Positions 25,177-35,063 of a DNA stretch of 64,000 nucleotides are shown here, one piece after another. Position 1 is the stretch's first letter, and each line of letters begins with the position of its first letter. The notes under the pieces were generated by a model. That model did no database searches. It was not told the origin of the DNA and saw only the letters and a list, made by a program, of their open reading frames with translations. Both the position numbers and the translations under genes were made by a program. Source of the stretch: Catenulispora rubra (GTDB lineage Bacteria; Actinomycetota; Actinomycetes; Streptomycetales; Catenulisporaceae); the NCBI RefSeq assembly GCF_015356825.1, contig NZ_JAACYW010000005.1:1-64000 (forward strand), read 5' to 3'.

Positions 25177-28100
25177 ATGAGCGAGGGCGACCACGTCCTG
25201 GCACAGATCCTGGAGTACGTCTCAGAGCTCGAAGCCGACATTCCGGGCGTGCGCAGCCGGGTCGGCGAGATCCTCATCGGCACCATCCCGCTCACGGACG
25301 AGGTCACCGTCTACGAGCTCGCGGATCTGTGGGGGGACGTCCAGGGCATCGTCGACGGGGCGTCCACAGACGCGCAGAACCTGGTCGCTCCGCTGCTGGA
25401 ATCGTGGAGCGGCGACGCGGCGATGTCGTTCAGCCTCTGGTGGGAGAGCTATCTTCAGGGCCTGAACGGCCTGCTCCAGAACGCCGCCCAGACCCAGCAG
25501 GGCGTGCAGAACTTCGGGCTGCAGATCGAGACCATGAAGTTCATGGCGGTCCTCGGGCTGATCATGATGCTGATCACCATCGTGCAGCTGATCATGATGG
25601 CCTGGGGCACCCTCGGCATCTCGGCGGTCGGCATCTGGCCGACCATCAAGGCCACCGGCGTGGCGCTCGCCGAGGTCGCCAAGAACGTGCTGGCGAGCAT
25701 CGCGGCGATCTCCTGGGAGTCGGTCGGCACGATGCTGGCGGACCTGGTGCGGCTCGCGCCCCGGCAGATCGTGGCCCGCTCGGTCGCCGACTCGCTGCTG
25801 GCCGGAGCCGGTGAGTTCCTTCCGGACGAGCTGCTCAGTGTTCTGATGAAAGAAGCGCCGGAGGGAGTCGGCGACCTGATGGCGCCGGCCATGGCGCAGG
25901 TCCGGACCGAACTGCGGGACGCCCTGGTCCAGGCGCAGCTGCGGGCCTGGCAGGACGCCGGCACCTCGCTGACCACCGCCGCCGGCGAGGACGTGCTCGG
26001 ACAGTGGGCCGGCCGGCAGATCGGCGAGCAGACGTTCGCGAAGGCGATGTGGATGTACCTGCGGCCGCGGATCATCAACGGCATCGAGTTCATGGGCGGC
26101 GGCAACCTGCTGGCGCAGATGTTCGAGATCGCCGGCGGCGAACGCAAGAACCTGGACCTCGGCGAGTTGGCCACCGACACGGCGCAGGGCGCGGTGTTCG
26201 GCGCGGCCATGTGGGGCAGCCCGCTCGGACACGTGGTGGGCAGCACCGCGGCCAGTGCCGCGTTCGCACTCGTCGGCGACGCCCTCAAGGGCGGCGTGGA
26301 CGAGCACGGCAACCCGGTCGACTGGTGGGGTGACACCTTGAGCGCCGCACGCTCGGGCTTCGAGGCCGGCGTGGTGTTCGGGATCCACGCGAAGCTGCCC
26401 GATCTGATCCTCGGATCCGAGACGGTGATGCCGGAAGGCGGTCGCCTGACCGGTATCGGCGAACTCGACGGGGTGCTGACGTTCGGAGTGGAGCGCGACG
26501 GGATCCAAGTGCTGGCCCGCCCGGACCAGGCGGTGGTACGGGACAGCACGTCCGGCGCGCAGCTGACGGTGCGCAGCGACGGGAGCTTCGACAAACAGGG
26601 CGAGTTCACCCAGCCTGAACAGGTCCGCGGGACGGCGGTGGAGGCAGATCCGCCGGGGACGGTGTACGAGCGGCCGATCGGGCCGGAGCCGGTGGTTCAG
26701 GAAACCGGGTCGCCGGTTGAGGCACCGGTCGAGACACCGGGATCGGAGCCCGGCACGCAGGCCGAGCCGTTCGTGGTCGAGTCGGACGCCCAACCCAAGC
26801 AGGTCGTGGTCGAATCCGATGCCCAACCCAAGCAGGTCGTAGTCGAATCCGACGCCCAGGCCAAGCAGGTCGTGACCGAATCCGAGCCCCAGGTCGAGCC
26901 CACCCGATTCGACCCCTCGAAGCTGACCAGCCAGTCCCGGGCCCCGGTGATCGAGTCCCGAACCGATCCGCCGCGCGTCCTGAACCAGGCCGAGCCCATC
27001 CGCGGCGAGAACCGAGCCGAGCCGGCTCCGGTCGTGAACGAGCCCGAGCTCACGGCGTCCGGGCATGGGCCGCTGAAGATCCCGCTCGATCCGGAGACCG
27101 TCGCACACCTGGAGAAGGTGCTGGGAGGCCTCTCCCAAGAGCCGCCGCCCACCGACGCGGGCCAGGCGCCGCCCTCCGAACTGGAGATCAGATCCGAGGG
27201 CCCGATGATCAGCTTCGGCCCGAAGAGCGGCGCCAACCGCTGGCACATCGTCCTACCGACAGACCCCGACAAGCCGGCCCGGATCCTGGAGACCGGTGCC
27301 GGCACCGACGACGTCTGGCTTGGCTTGCCGAGCGACTTCGCCCAGCTCGGTCCAGCCGTGGACCGGGCGGCTCCCGACCCCGATCTGGTGGCCCTGACCC
27401 GCTCGGACGTCAACGGCCAGCCCAACCGGGTGCGGCTGAACGCGGAGGAGAAGATCCCCGACAAGCTGCGGGGGACTCAGGACGCGATCATCGTCAACAA
27501 CAACCGCGGCTACAAGATCCAGGTCGACGTGCTCGGCGAAGCGCTGCGGCCCGACGGAGGACTGCTCATCTTCCAGAGCCGGGCGGCCGAACCCGGCAGC
27601 CGCGCGAACCCCGACTACCGGTTCTTCTACGACGCGATGCTGCGCGAGCAGGCCAACCCGGGATCGGAGCTGCCGCCGGGCTACCGGCTGGTCGACATCA
27701 GCTCCTGGCCGACCCACCCCGTCAAGATCAAGGGCCAGATGGTACCGCCCGAGATCAGCATCGGACCGCGCCCGGAGGATGTCCTCGGTAGCGGGTTCCA
27801 CACCGCCGACAAGAACGATCCCCGGCCGCTGGGCTGGCCGAACTCGCGCATCGTCATCGAGAAGGTGGACCTGGGCCCCTCGCCCGCCGAGGCCGGCGCC
27901 ACCCTGCTCGACCACGGATACTCAGCCGACCAGATCTCCGACATCCGCACCAGGTACGGCGCCCAGGGTCTGGCGACGGCCGCGACGATGAGCACGCACG
28001 ACGTCCCGCAGAAGATCCTCCTGTCGATTCTCGACCGGGCTCACAACGCGGACGTGGCACTGCGCGAGTACGTCGAGCAGGGCGTCGCCGCGGGCACGCT

Positions 28101-31100
28101 CGGACCGGTTCACATCGACCTGGACCGCGAGAGCTTCACCAACCTCGTGCAGCGGGCGTTCAAGAGCGGGAACATCGTCAACTTCGACCCCCAGAAGGTC
28201 CAGGGGCTGGCCCGGAATTTCGTCGACCGGGTGGACGGCAAGCCGACGGCCCAGAATCTCGGACACCACGCGGAACTCCTGCGTGCCGTCGAACTGGCGG
28301 AGCAGGGCAAGGTCGTGGGCATAGCGGGAGTCGAGCCGCGCGGCTACGACATCAACGGCGTCAAGGCGAAGCTGGCTCCGGGCAAGGCGGACGTGACCGT
28401 CTACGACACGCACACCAGTGGAGAGGCGATCCAGCGCAAGACACTGCCGACGGGCGATTCGGAGAGCGTGGTCGAGGTCCTGAAAAAGGGCATCTTGCAG
28501 GCTCGAGGCGACATCAAGGAACAAGCTCCGGACGGCTTCCGACGCGTCGTCGAGCTGGAGATACAGAACCCCAAGAACCCCTTGTACAGCGTCGGCCCCG
28601 AAAGCTTCGTCCACCGGGTCGCACAGGTGGAGTCGGCGAAGATCACCAGCGAGCTGCTGACCAAGGACGGCAAGCCGGTCACCATCCGGGTCTTCAACGG
28701 CCACGGCACGTTCGAGCTCGGACCCGCCGATTTCGGCCCGCGAACGGCGGATCCGGTGAGCGAGGTCTTCGCCCGCATCGTGGATATCGAGACCGCCCTA
28801 CTCAAAGCCCCGAACCCCGGCGACATCGCCCCGCAGCTGATCGATCGGCTCCGGGACGCGGTGGACGCCACCTTGACCGCCGGGCACGGCCTGGGGCAGG
28901 AGCAGATCAGAAGGCTGGAGGGCTTCAAAGGCGACCTGGAGGCCATCAAAGGCGAGGTCACGGCCGTCACGGGAGAAGTGCGCCCGCTGGACACGCTGGA
29001 GCGGAACCTCCTGTCCGGCACGATGGTCAAGATCGCCCACACCCTGGCCGGCGGCGTCCCGGAGGCCGCCGATCCACCCGCGTCGCCGCAGCAGATCTCC
29101 TCGATCACACCGGGCACCGACCAGATCGTGAACCAGGTCCACGACTTCGAGCACGGAGGCGGACTGTCCAGCCAGGACGCCGATCGCCAGGTCGAGCTCA
29201 TCTTCAAGATCGACGCCGCGCGCCAGCAGGCCGTTCAGGCCGATCAGTCCTGGCAGGCCGAACAGGCCCGGATCGCCAACCAGGCGGCGGCCGAGACGGC
29301 CCGGGCCCAGCAGGCCATGCAGAACGTGCTCGACCAGGCGAAGAACAACCTCCCGGCCATGCAGGCCGCGCTCGACAAAAGCAACGTGCAGCTCCAACAG
29401 CTACGGCTGCACATGTTCGGCGAGGCGGTCGCGCCGGCGCCGGAGGTGCTTGCCGCCGAGTTGCAGGGTCAGCACAGCGCACTGCAACGGCTGGAGACGC
29501 AGCACGCTGCTTCTCTGCTCGCGTCCACGACCCTCAAGGAGGCCGGCGGCGCTCTCACCTTCATGACGCAACTGACCGACGCGCACCAGGCACGGATGGA
29601 TACCGCACGCCAGTACCTGGCGCAGTACGACGCCGAGGCCGCCGTGAAGCCCACCATCAGGCTGCTCGACAAGTCCGAACCGCGGTTACACCAGATCCTG
29701 CTGGACCACTTCGCCGACAAGGCCACGCAGGCCGTTCGAGAAGCTCGCGATCTACAGACCCTGATAGAGAACCTGCTGAATCAGGGTTCTGCCCGGGACA
29801 CGCGGCTTCCCGACCTGTTCTCGGAGTTCACCACAGACTCCCAGAACCAAGCGGTCGCAGCAGTTCAGGACGCGCTCCGAGTCCAACAGCACTTCACGGA
29901 CAACGGACTCACCCCGCTCCTGGAAGGCGACTCCGATCACCTGACCGCCGTCTGGACCGAGCAGCGCGACGCCCTCGCGCAGGACGTCCGCCGACTCCGC
30001 GCCCAGCTCATCGATCTGGAGAGTCGCCCCGAGCCGGCAGACGGACCCGCCAAGATCGCGCAGGTCGCCGCCGATCTGAACCAGGCGACACAGGCCTTGC
30101 AGACCAAGGAAGCCGCGCTGCGCGACCAGTGGTTGAAGGACCCTGAGTCACTGCCGGCACACAAGGCCACACTGGAAAGCCAGATCTCTGATCTGCGCCT
30201 CGCCCTGCCCGAAGCGTGGCGACGCGGCGACCAGGCCGCCGTCTGGTCGATCAGCGACGACCTCAACCGCGCCGACGCACACATCGCGTCGATCGACCAG
30301 CAGCTCGCGCAAGCGCCGCCGAGAGTCCACGCCACCGATCTGACACCCGTACGTCAGGCCCTCGACGCAGCGCTCCCCGCCTTCCACCAGCGCTACTCCG
30401 ACCTCACAGCGCAAGCCTGGCGCAGGCACCTGGACGACCAGCTGTCGGCGAACGGCCTGCACGAGACGTGGAGCACCTGGGAGCAGCGCCGCCGCGAAGC
30501 CTACGTCACCAGCATCACAGACCTCACCGATGCCCAGGCGAAGCTTCACGCCCTGCAGAACGCTCCGACGGCGCGGCCCGCCGACCTCCAAGCCCAGCAA
30601 GCCCTCGTCGACCGCCTGGCCGCACAGCACGCCGCGTGGCACACCGACAATCCCGGAGGCGTGCCCGAGCACCGAGTGGGCGCCGAATTCCGTGATGTCG
30701 CACTGCCGGGACAGGTGAACGACCTCACCGCGTTGGGCAACCCGAAAGACTGGCCGGTGGCGGTCAGCGTGGAGAACGTCGAGACGCCCCACCTGAACCA
30801 CTACCACGCACATCGCAATGCCCTGAAAGACTTCCTCACCGCGAACACCATCGCCCCGGACGTGATCGGCGGCCGCCTCCCGATCGAGCTGAACCCGGAG
30901 AACGGCCACTGGCGCGTCGAACTCAGCGACGGGACAGTCCTCGACGTCCGGTCGCACAAGCCGGTCTCGCTCGTCATCGACAGCGGACCGGCCTGGCGCG
31001 GCGGCCTGTCCATGCTGCGCCTGGACAGCCGGCTCGGCGACGTCGGGCCCTGGTGGCACACCCCGCCGCTGGTCGCGAAGGTCGGCCCGCTCGCTCTGGT

Positions 31101-31836
31101 GGCCCGCTTGAGCGGCGGCGTGCCGAGCGTCGACCTGCAGTACAACCCCGTCCTGCGGCGCGACTTCTACACCTACGAGCACGTCGGCGCGCAGACTCTT
31201 GATATCAAAGTGCTGTCCGACCCGAACAACAGGTTCCCCGATACCTGGCAGATCCAGACTCCGAGCCAGGGCACGGTCCTGACCGGCGTCGAGAAAACCA
31301 TGCAGTTCTACACGAAGTGGGGCGTGCAGGCGATCGCAGTGCCGATGCTGCAGATCGCCTGGGGCGACCCCGCACACGGGTTGGATTCCCTCGTCCCGTT
31401 CCTGCAGGTCGGCGGCGTGGGCGTCGCGCAGATCACCGGGGAGGTCGTGAACGTGCGCGACGCGACCACGTTGCGGCACCTGCGCACCGAGTGGTCGGTC
31501 GGCGCCGAATGGCTCGTCGGCGACTTCATCAGCCTTCCCAGCCACATCGGCGGCGTCCGGCTGCACCCGGACGTGAGCGGGCTGGCCGGATGGGATCCGG
31601 GTCCGGGCACCGTGATGACCAACTATGTGAAGGGCGTCGACCTCACACCGTTCGTCAAGCAGCACGGCGCGCGGATCCTGGCCAAGACGCCCTGGATCGG
31701 CGACGTCGTCCGACGGCGCGTGGCCGCCCGGCACCAGGCCGAAGAAGCTCGGCTCGCCGTGCTTGCACAGCACGACGACGAGGTACGTCAGCAGGTGATG
31801 GCACTGAAACGGCCGGACTTGGGGGAACAGAGGTGA
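25177..31836 (+). CDS. Giant multidomain T7SS effector-like protein (2219 residues)
   Basis: The N-terminal 110 residues are WXG-like helices (LESWSGDAAMSFSLWWESYL), followed by membrane helices (about 120-185) and a glycine-rich amphipathic region (to about 410). A repeat and linker region (about 490-640) comes next. Residues about 678-860 resemble a SAM-methyltransferase fold (ILETGAGTDDVW, DAIIVNNNRGYKIQ, LRPDGGLLIFQ). Residues about 1000-1160 look like a PD-(D/E)XK nuclease (HHAELLRA, then KADVTVYD, then EAIQRKT). Then comes about 480 residues of Gln/Ala-rich coiled coil (1345-1825) and a beta-rich C-terminal domain with Arg-rich end. Domain names are inferred from motif pattern only. The stop overlaps the next gene (GTGA). 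Confidence 0.85.
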   Translation: MSEGDHVLAQILEYVSELEADIPGVRSRVGEILIGTIPLTDEVTVYELADLWGDVQGIVDGASTDAQNLVAPLLESWSGDAAMSFSLWWESYLQGLNGLLQNAAQTQQGVQNFGLQIETMKFMAVLGLIMMLITIVQLIMMAWGTLGISAVGIWPTIKATGVALAEVAKNVLASIAAISWESVGTMLADLVRLAPRQIVARSVADSLLAGAGEFLPDELLSVLMKEAPEGVGDLMAPAMAQVRTELRDALVQAQLRAWQDAGTSLTTAAGEDVLGQWAGRQIGEQTFAKAMWMYLRPRIINGIEFMGGGNLLAQMFEIAGGERKNLDLGELATDTAQGAVFGAAMWGSPLGHVVGSTAASAAFALVGDALKGGVDEHGNPVDWWGDTLSAARSGFEAGVVFGIHAKLPDLILGSETVMPEGGRLTGIGELDGVLTFGVERDGIQVLARPDQAVVRDSTSGAQLTVRSDGSFDKQGEFTQPEQVRGTAVEADPPGTVYERPIGPEPVVQETGSPVEAPVETPGSEPGTQAEPFVVESDAQPKQVVVESDAQPKQVVVESDAQAKQVVTESEPQVEPTRFDPSKLTSQSRAPVIESRTDPPRVLNQAEPIRGENRAEPAPVVNEPELTASGHGPLKIPLDPETVAHLEKVLGGLSQEPPPTDAGQAPPSELEIRSEGPMISFGPKSGANRWHIVLPTDPDKPARILETGAGTDDVWLGLPSDFAQLGPAVDRAAPDPDLVALTRSDVNGQPNRVRLNAEEKIPDKLRGTQDAIIVNNNRGYKIQVDVLGEALRPDGGLLIFQSRAAEPGSRANPDYRFFYDAMLREQANPGSELPPGYRLVDISSWPTHPVKIKGQMVPPEISIGPRPEDVLGSGFHTADKNDPRPLGWPNSRIVIEKVDLGPSPAEAGATLLDHGYSADQISDIRTRYGAQGLATAATMSTHDVPQKILLSILDRAHNADVALREYVEQGVAAGTLGPVHIDLDRESFTNLVQRAFKSGNIVNFDPQKVQGLARNFVDRVDGKPTAQNLGHHAELLRAVELAEQGKVVGIAGVEPRGYDINGVKAKLAPGKADVTVYDTHTSGEAIQRKTLPTGDSESVVEVLKKGILQARGDIKEQAPDGFRRVVELEIQNPKNPLYSVGPESFVHRVAQVESAKITSELLTKDGKPVTIRVFNGHGTFELGPADFGPRTADPVSEVFARIVDIETALLKAPNPGDIAPQLIDRLRDAVDATLTAGHGLGQEQIRRLEGFKGDLEAIKGEVTAVTGEVRPLDTLERNLLSGTMVKIAHTLAGGVPEAADPPASPQQISSITPGTDQIVNQVHDFEHGGGLSSQDADRQVELIFKIDAARQQAVQADQSWQAEQARIANQAAAETARAQQAMQNVLDQAKNNLPAMQAALDKSNVQLQQLRLHMFGEAVAPAPEVLAAELQGQHSALQRLETQHAASLLASTTLKEAGGALTFMTQLTDAHQARMDTARQYLAQYDAEAAVKPTIRLLDKSEPRLHQILLDHFADKATQAVREARDLQTLIENLLNQGSARDTRLPDLFSEFTTDSQNQAVAAVQDALRVQQHFTDNGLTPLLEGDSDHLTAVWTEQRDALAQDVRRLRAQLIDLESRPEPADGPAKIAQVAADLNQATQALQTKEAALRDQWLKDPESLPAHKATLESQISDLRLALPEAWRRGDQAAVWSISDDLNRADAHIASIDQQLAQAPPRVHATDLTPVRQALDAALPAFHQRYSDLTAQAWRRHLDDQLSANGLHETWSTWEQRRREAYVTSITDLTDAQAKLHALQNAPTARPADLQAQQALVDRLAAQHAAWHTDNPGGVPEHRVGAEFRDVALPGQVNDLTALGNPKDWPVAVSVENVETPHLNHYHAHRNALKDFLTANTIAPDVIGGRLPIELNPENGHWRVELSDGTVLDVRSHKPVSLVIDSGPAWRGGLSMLRLDSRLGDVGPWWHTPPLVAKVGPLALVARLSGGVPSVDLQYNPVLRRDFYTYEHVGAQTLDIKVLSDPNNRFPDTWQIQTPSQGTVLTGVEKTMQFYTKWGVQAIAVPMLQIAWGDPAHGLDSLVPFLQVGGVGVAQITGEVVNVRDATTLRHLRTEWSVGAEWLVGDFISLPSHIGGVRLHPDVSGLAGWDPGPGTVMTNYVKGVDLTPFVKQHGARILAKTPWIGDVVRRRVAARHQAEEARLAVLAQHDDEVRQQVMALKRPDLGEQR
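26776..26874 (+). repeat. Three 33-bp tandem repeats (VESDAQPKQVV)
   Basis: Three consecutive 33-base units (26776, 26809, 26842) encode VESDAQPKQVV, VESDAQPKQVV and VESDAQAKQVV in the effector linker, with a decayed fourth unit after it. In-frame units allow the linker length to vary. Confidence 0.9.
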
Positions 31837-33071
31837 CGAGTTCAGACAGCATCGCGGGCACCGCGGTCGCCTCCGGGCCGGCCTCGGCGCCGACCGCCGC
31901 CGCCCGCACGGAGACCACCCTGGCCTGGGCCTGGGCCGGATTCCGGGTCGGGGCCGCCATCGCTTTGCTCGCGACGGTGGCCACGACGGTCCCGCACGGC
32001 GCACAGGTGGCACCGGAGACCGTACTGACACTGGTCGCTGTCGCCGACTGCGCTCTGCTCAGCGCGGTCTGCCTGCGGCAGGGGCGCATACCGCCGGCCT
32101 GGGCCGCATTCGATCTGGTCTGCGTCATCGCGGTCGTCACGCTGTCGACATGGCCCGCCGTCCTCCCCGGGCCGGCCGGGCAGAGCTACCTCTACGACTT
32201 CACCGTGATCGCGGCGCCGACGATCGGGCTGCCCGCGTGGCGCCCGCTGGTCACCATGACCGGCGGAGCAGGTCTGGCCTTCGTGGACTTCTCGCCATCG
32301 CTGCACCCCGGATCCTCCTACCCGCGCTGGAACGCGTTGCCGGACGCCGTGACCATCGTCGGCGTGGCAGCGCTCGCCGCCGTGCTCGCCCGGCTGCTCC
32401 GCGACTCGGCCGCCGCGCTGGACCGGAACCGGCGGGCCGCGGTGGAACGGGCGTCGCTGCTCGCCCGGCAACGGGAGCGGCTCCGTCAGCAGGCTGATCT
32501 GGGCACCTACCTGCTGACCACCGTCGAAGTTCTCGTCGCGGACGACGCCCTGCGCGATCCGGCCATCACCGAACGGCTCCGCGCGGAAGCTGCCGAACTG
32601 CGGTCGCTCATCGCTGCGGAGCAGGCGCCGCACGGCGCCGGCTTGCTCGCCGAGCTGCACTCGCTGGTCCTGGAGAAGGCCGCAACCGGCCTGCACGTCG
32701 ACTTCGTCGACTCCGCCGACGGCGCACCGGGCGGCGACGCCGCGACACTCGCGGACGCCCTCGCGCCCGCGGCGGCCGACGCGCTGGTCGCCGCGGCTCG
32801 CGAGGCGTTGACCAACGTGCGCAAACACTCCGGCACGGATCGCGCGGAACTCATCCTCGCGGTCGCCGACGGCGGCGTGCTCCTGACGATCGCCGATCGC
32901 GGCCGCGGCTACGACGCCTCAGCCATCGCTGAGGGCTTCGGTCAGAGCCGCTCACTGCGGCAGCGGATCACCGGGGTCGGCGGACGTGTCGAGATCGAGT
33001 CGGCTCCGGGCTCCGGAACGCAGGTCCGACTGTGGGTCCCCTCTTCCGATAAGGAAGGCGCGACACCGTGA
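31833..33071 (+). CDS. NarL-group histidine kinase-like protein with ATPase but no phospho-acceptor His
   Basis: A 412-residue membrane protein with about five helices (residues 30-190), a coiled-coil or DHp-like helix and an intact HATPase domain. The HATPase has N-box REALTNVRKHSG (about 321), G1 box IADRGRGYD (about 352) and G2 region SLRQRITGVGGRVEIESAPG. The helix where NarL-group kinases carry L-H-D reads RQQADLGTYLLTTVEV, so the acceptor His is absent. It starts with GTG 31833, overlapping the effector stop, and ends overlapping a second kinase-like gene that has the His but no ATPase. The two probably form one bipartite kinase. Confidence 0.85.
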   Translation: MTSSDSIAGTAVASGPASAPTAAARTETTLAWAWAGFRVGAAIALLATVATTVPHGAQVAPETVLTLVAVADCALLSAVCLRQGRIPPAWAAFDLVCVIAVVTLSTWPAVLPGPAGQSYLYDFTVIAAPTIGLPAWRPLVTMTGGAGLAFVDFSPSLHPGSSYPRWNALPDAVTIVGVAALAAVLARLLRDSAAALDRNRRAAVERASLLARQRERLRQQADLGTYLLTTVEVLVADDALRDPAITERLRAEAAELRSLIAAEQAPHGAGLLAELHSLVLEKAATGLHVDFVDSADGAPGGDAATLADALAPAAADALVAAAREALTNVRKHSGTDRAELILAVADGGVLLTIADRGRGYDASAIAEGFGQSRSLRQRITGVGGRVEIESAPGSGTQVRLWVPSSDKEGATP

Positions 33072-34312
33072 TGAGTCTCCGCCTGCTGAGACTGTGGTGG
33101 CTCCATCGCGTCCCGCCGCCGCACGCCCGGCTCGTCCTGCTGCTGGGCCTGGCGGTCCGCGCCTCCGGCATCCTGATGGTCGCCTTCACCCTCCCGGCGA
33201 TCTGGGGCCACATGGCGCACCCCTGGTGGAGCGCGCTGCTGGCCCTGGCCCTGGCCGCCGAGAACGCCGCGGTCGCCGTGTGGTGGCTGGCCCGCCGACA
33301 GCCCGATCCCCGCGTGCTGTGGTGGGATCTGCCGACCGGCGTGGCCGCGATCCTGATCGGCATCTGGCTCGCGCCGCGGCACGGCGCCCAGGGCTGGTCG
33401 CTGTTCGTGTACCCGAACACGGTGCTTCTGAGCTTCGTGTCCGGCCTGCTCTGCCGCGACGCACTCCCGGCCTTCGCCTGCGGCGCACTGTGGGCCGGGG
33501 CGAGCATCGCGGCGACCCTCACGTTCCGCGACACCGCCGTCGGCGCGACGCTCCAGCCGGCGCTGGCCTACCTCATCAACCCGCTGGTCGGCTGGCGCGG
33601 CGGCAGCATGCTGCGCCGCAACGAGGAGCAACTGGCGGCCTCTGTGGCCGCCGAGGTCCAACAGAGCGCGGAACTCGCCGCCACGACACAGAAGTGGCGC
33701 CTGGCCACTGCCCTCCACGACGGTGTGTTACAGACGCTGGAGACACTACGACGCAGCCCCGACATCACCGACCCTGCCGTTCGGACCGAAGTAGCGGACC
33801 GTGCGACCTGGCTCCGCCGCTACATCGAGACCGGCCGCGGCGTCCAGGTCGACGACCTCGGCGTCGACCTGGACGCGGTGGTCACCGCGGCGCGGCAGGC
33901 GGGTATCGCCGTCGAGATGAACACGGCCCGGCTCCTGGAGACGGAGGACGTCTTCGATCCGTCCTCCGCCCCCGCCACGGACCGCGCAAGCACCGCGGCC
34001 ACTACCACGACCACGACCGACCCGCTTCTCGCCGCGCCCCAACGCGAAGCCATCATCGAGGCACTCTTCCAAACGATCAGCGCCTTCGGTCCTCACCCCG
34101 ACGGCATGATCATGGTGCGCGCGGTCCCCGACCACGGCGGCGTGTTCGTGACGGTGCTGTCCACCGGCGACACCATCCCCGGCGCCCCGGACATCGCCGA
34201 CGCCGGCACCCGGCTGGCCTCCGCCGGCGGCTGGCTGAGGCTGGCGCCGGTGCCGTGCGTCGAGTTGTGGGTTCCGGGTCCGGATCAAGCAGCGGTTCGG
34301 GACTCGCCGTGA
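33071..34312 (+). CDS. Histidine kinase-like protein with phospho-acceptor His but degenerate ATPase
   Basis: A 413-residue membrane protein with about six helices (residues 15-180) and a DHp motif ALHDGVLQTLE with His 216, typical of NarL-group kinases. The following domain aligns with HATPase_c only in outline: the N-box position reads EALFQTISAFGPHPDG (no Asn) and the G1 position reads LSTGDTIPGAP (no D-x-G-x-G). It therefore cannot bind ATP in the usual way and should need the upstream gene product as the kinase half. The start is ATG 33071, or GTG 33068 that overlaps the upstream stop. No intact response regulator is next to it. Confidence 0.82.
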   Translation: MSLRLLRLWWLHRVPPPHARLVLLLGLAVRASGILMVAFTLPAIWGHMAHPWWSALLALALAAENAAVAVWWLARRQPDPRVLWWDLPTGVAAILIGIWLAPRHGAQGWSLFVYPNTVLLSFVSGLLCRDALPAFACGALWAGASIAATLTFRDTAVGATLQPALAYLINPLVGWRGGSMLRRNEEQLAASVAAEVQQSAELAATTQKWRLATALHDGVLQTLETLRRSPDITDPAVRTEVADRATWLRRYIETGRGVQVDDLGVDLDAVVTAARQAGIAVEMNTARLLETEDVFDPSSAPATDRASTAATTTTTTDPLLAAPQREAIIEALFQTISAFGPHPDGMIMVRAVPDHGGVFVTVLSTGDTIPGAPDIADAGTRLASAGGWLRLAPVPCVELWVPGPDQAAVRDSP

Positions 34313-34361
34313 GCCCGACTCCTGATGCCCCGAGCCTGCTCAAGGGTTCGGAACGACCAGG

Positions 34362-34547
34362 CCCAGCTCGGTAGGCGGCGAATGCCGAGCCGGGCGAACC
34401 ACGGGCACCGAGTTCGGTGGAGAAACGGCTGACGTGGGTCTTCGCGGTAGCAAGCTCAGATACATTGTTCCGCCAGTTCGCTGATGGACAGCCTGCGTGC
34501 AGACGGAGCAGCAAGGCTTCGCGCTCGTACAGGGTGAGGCTGTCCAG
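34362..34547 (-). pseudogene. Remnant of a NarL/LuxR-type response-regulator HTH
   Basis: On the - strand the translation reads SLTLYEREALLLRLHAGC, then KTHVSRFSTELGARG, then AFAAYRAGPG. This follows the LuxR HTH pattern (LTxREREVL...TVKTHVSRILxKLGVRDR...AYExG), with the recognition-helix segment corrupted (NWRNNV for the NxEIA region). The receiver domain is missing. It converges on the histidine-kinase pair. The rest of 34313-35063 holds nothing I can identify. Confidence 0.5.
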
Positions 34548-35063
34548 ACGCCTGGCGGGGAGGCTGGCCGGCGCGGCCCGGTCGGCTGTCGAAGCACGGT
34601 CGATCACTGCATCTCGGAGTCAGGTGCGCCACACCTCGGACAACGCCAGCGGCGCCGACCTCGGATCAGGCATGGCGTCGGCACATGCCCGGTTCGAGAT
34701 CGACCACGGTCGAACCCGCACGCCGGCTGGCACCCAGCCAACGAGCCCGGCACATTGGACATCGACCAGTGGCGTTCGTATGGCTGGGGCCAAGCCAACC
34801 ATCCGCACAGCGCTGTCGTCTTGAGCGGGTGTCCGGTCAAGACGACAGCGCGTAAGGGCAGCCCCGGTGATACATGCAGAAGCCCGGTACAGTGCCCGGA
34901 CGCCGGACAGACGGCAAGCGTGCCAGTGCGGCCGGTTGTCGCGTGATCCCGGCTGGTGCGGATGCCGTCGGGTTGTCGTATCGCGGATGTCGAGTCAATT
35001 GCCCGAGGGCGGTCCGTTGCCGGTCACTGTCGGGGCGCGCCGGGCTGGTGTGTGGGTGCGGGT

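Noticed and set aside
25222..27246. A 674-residue - strand frame inside the giant effector
   Set aside because: Its composition mirrors the + strand repeats; it has no ribosome site or family motif.
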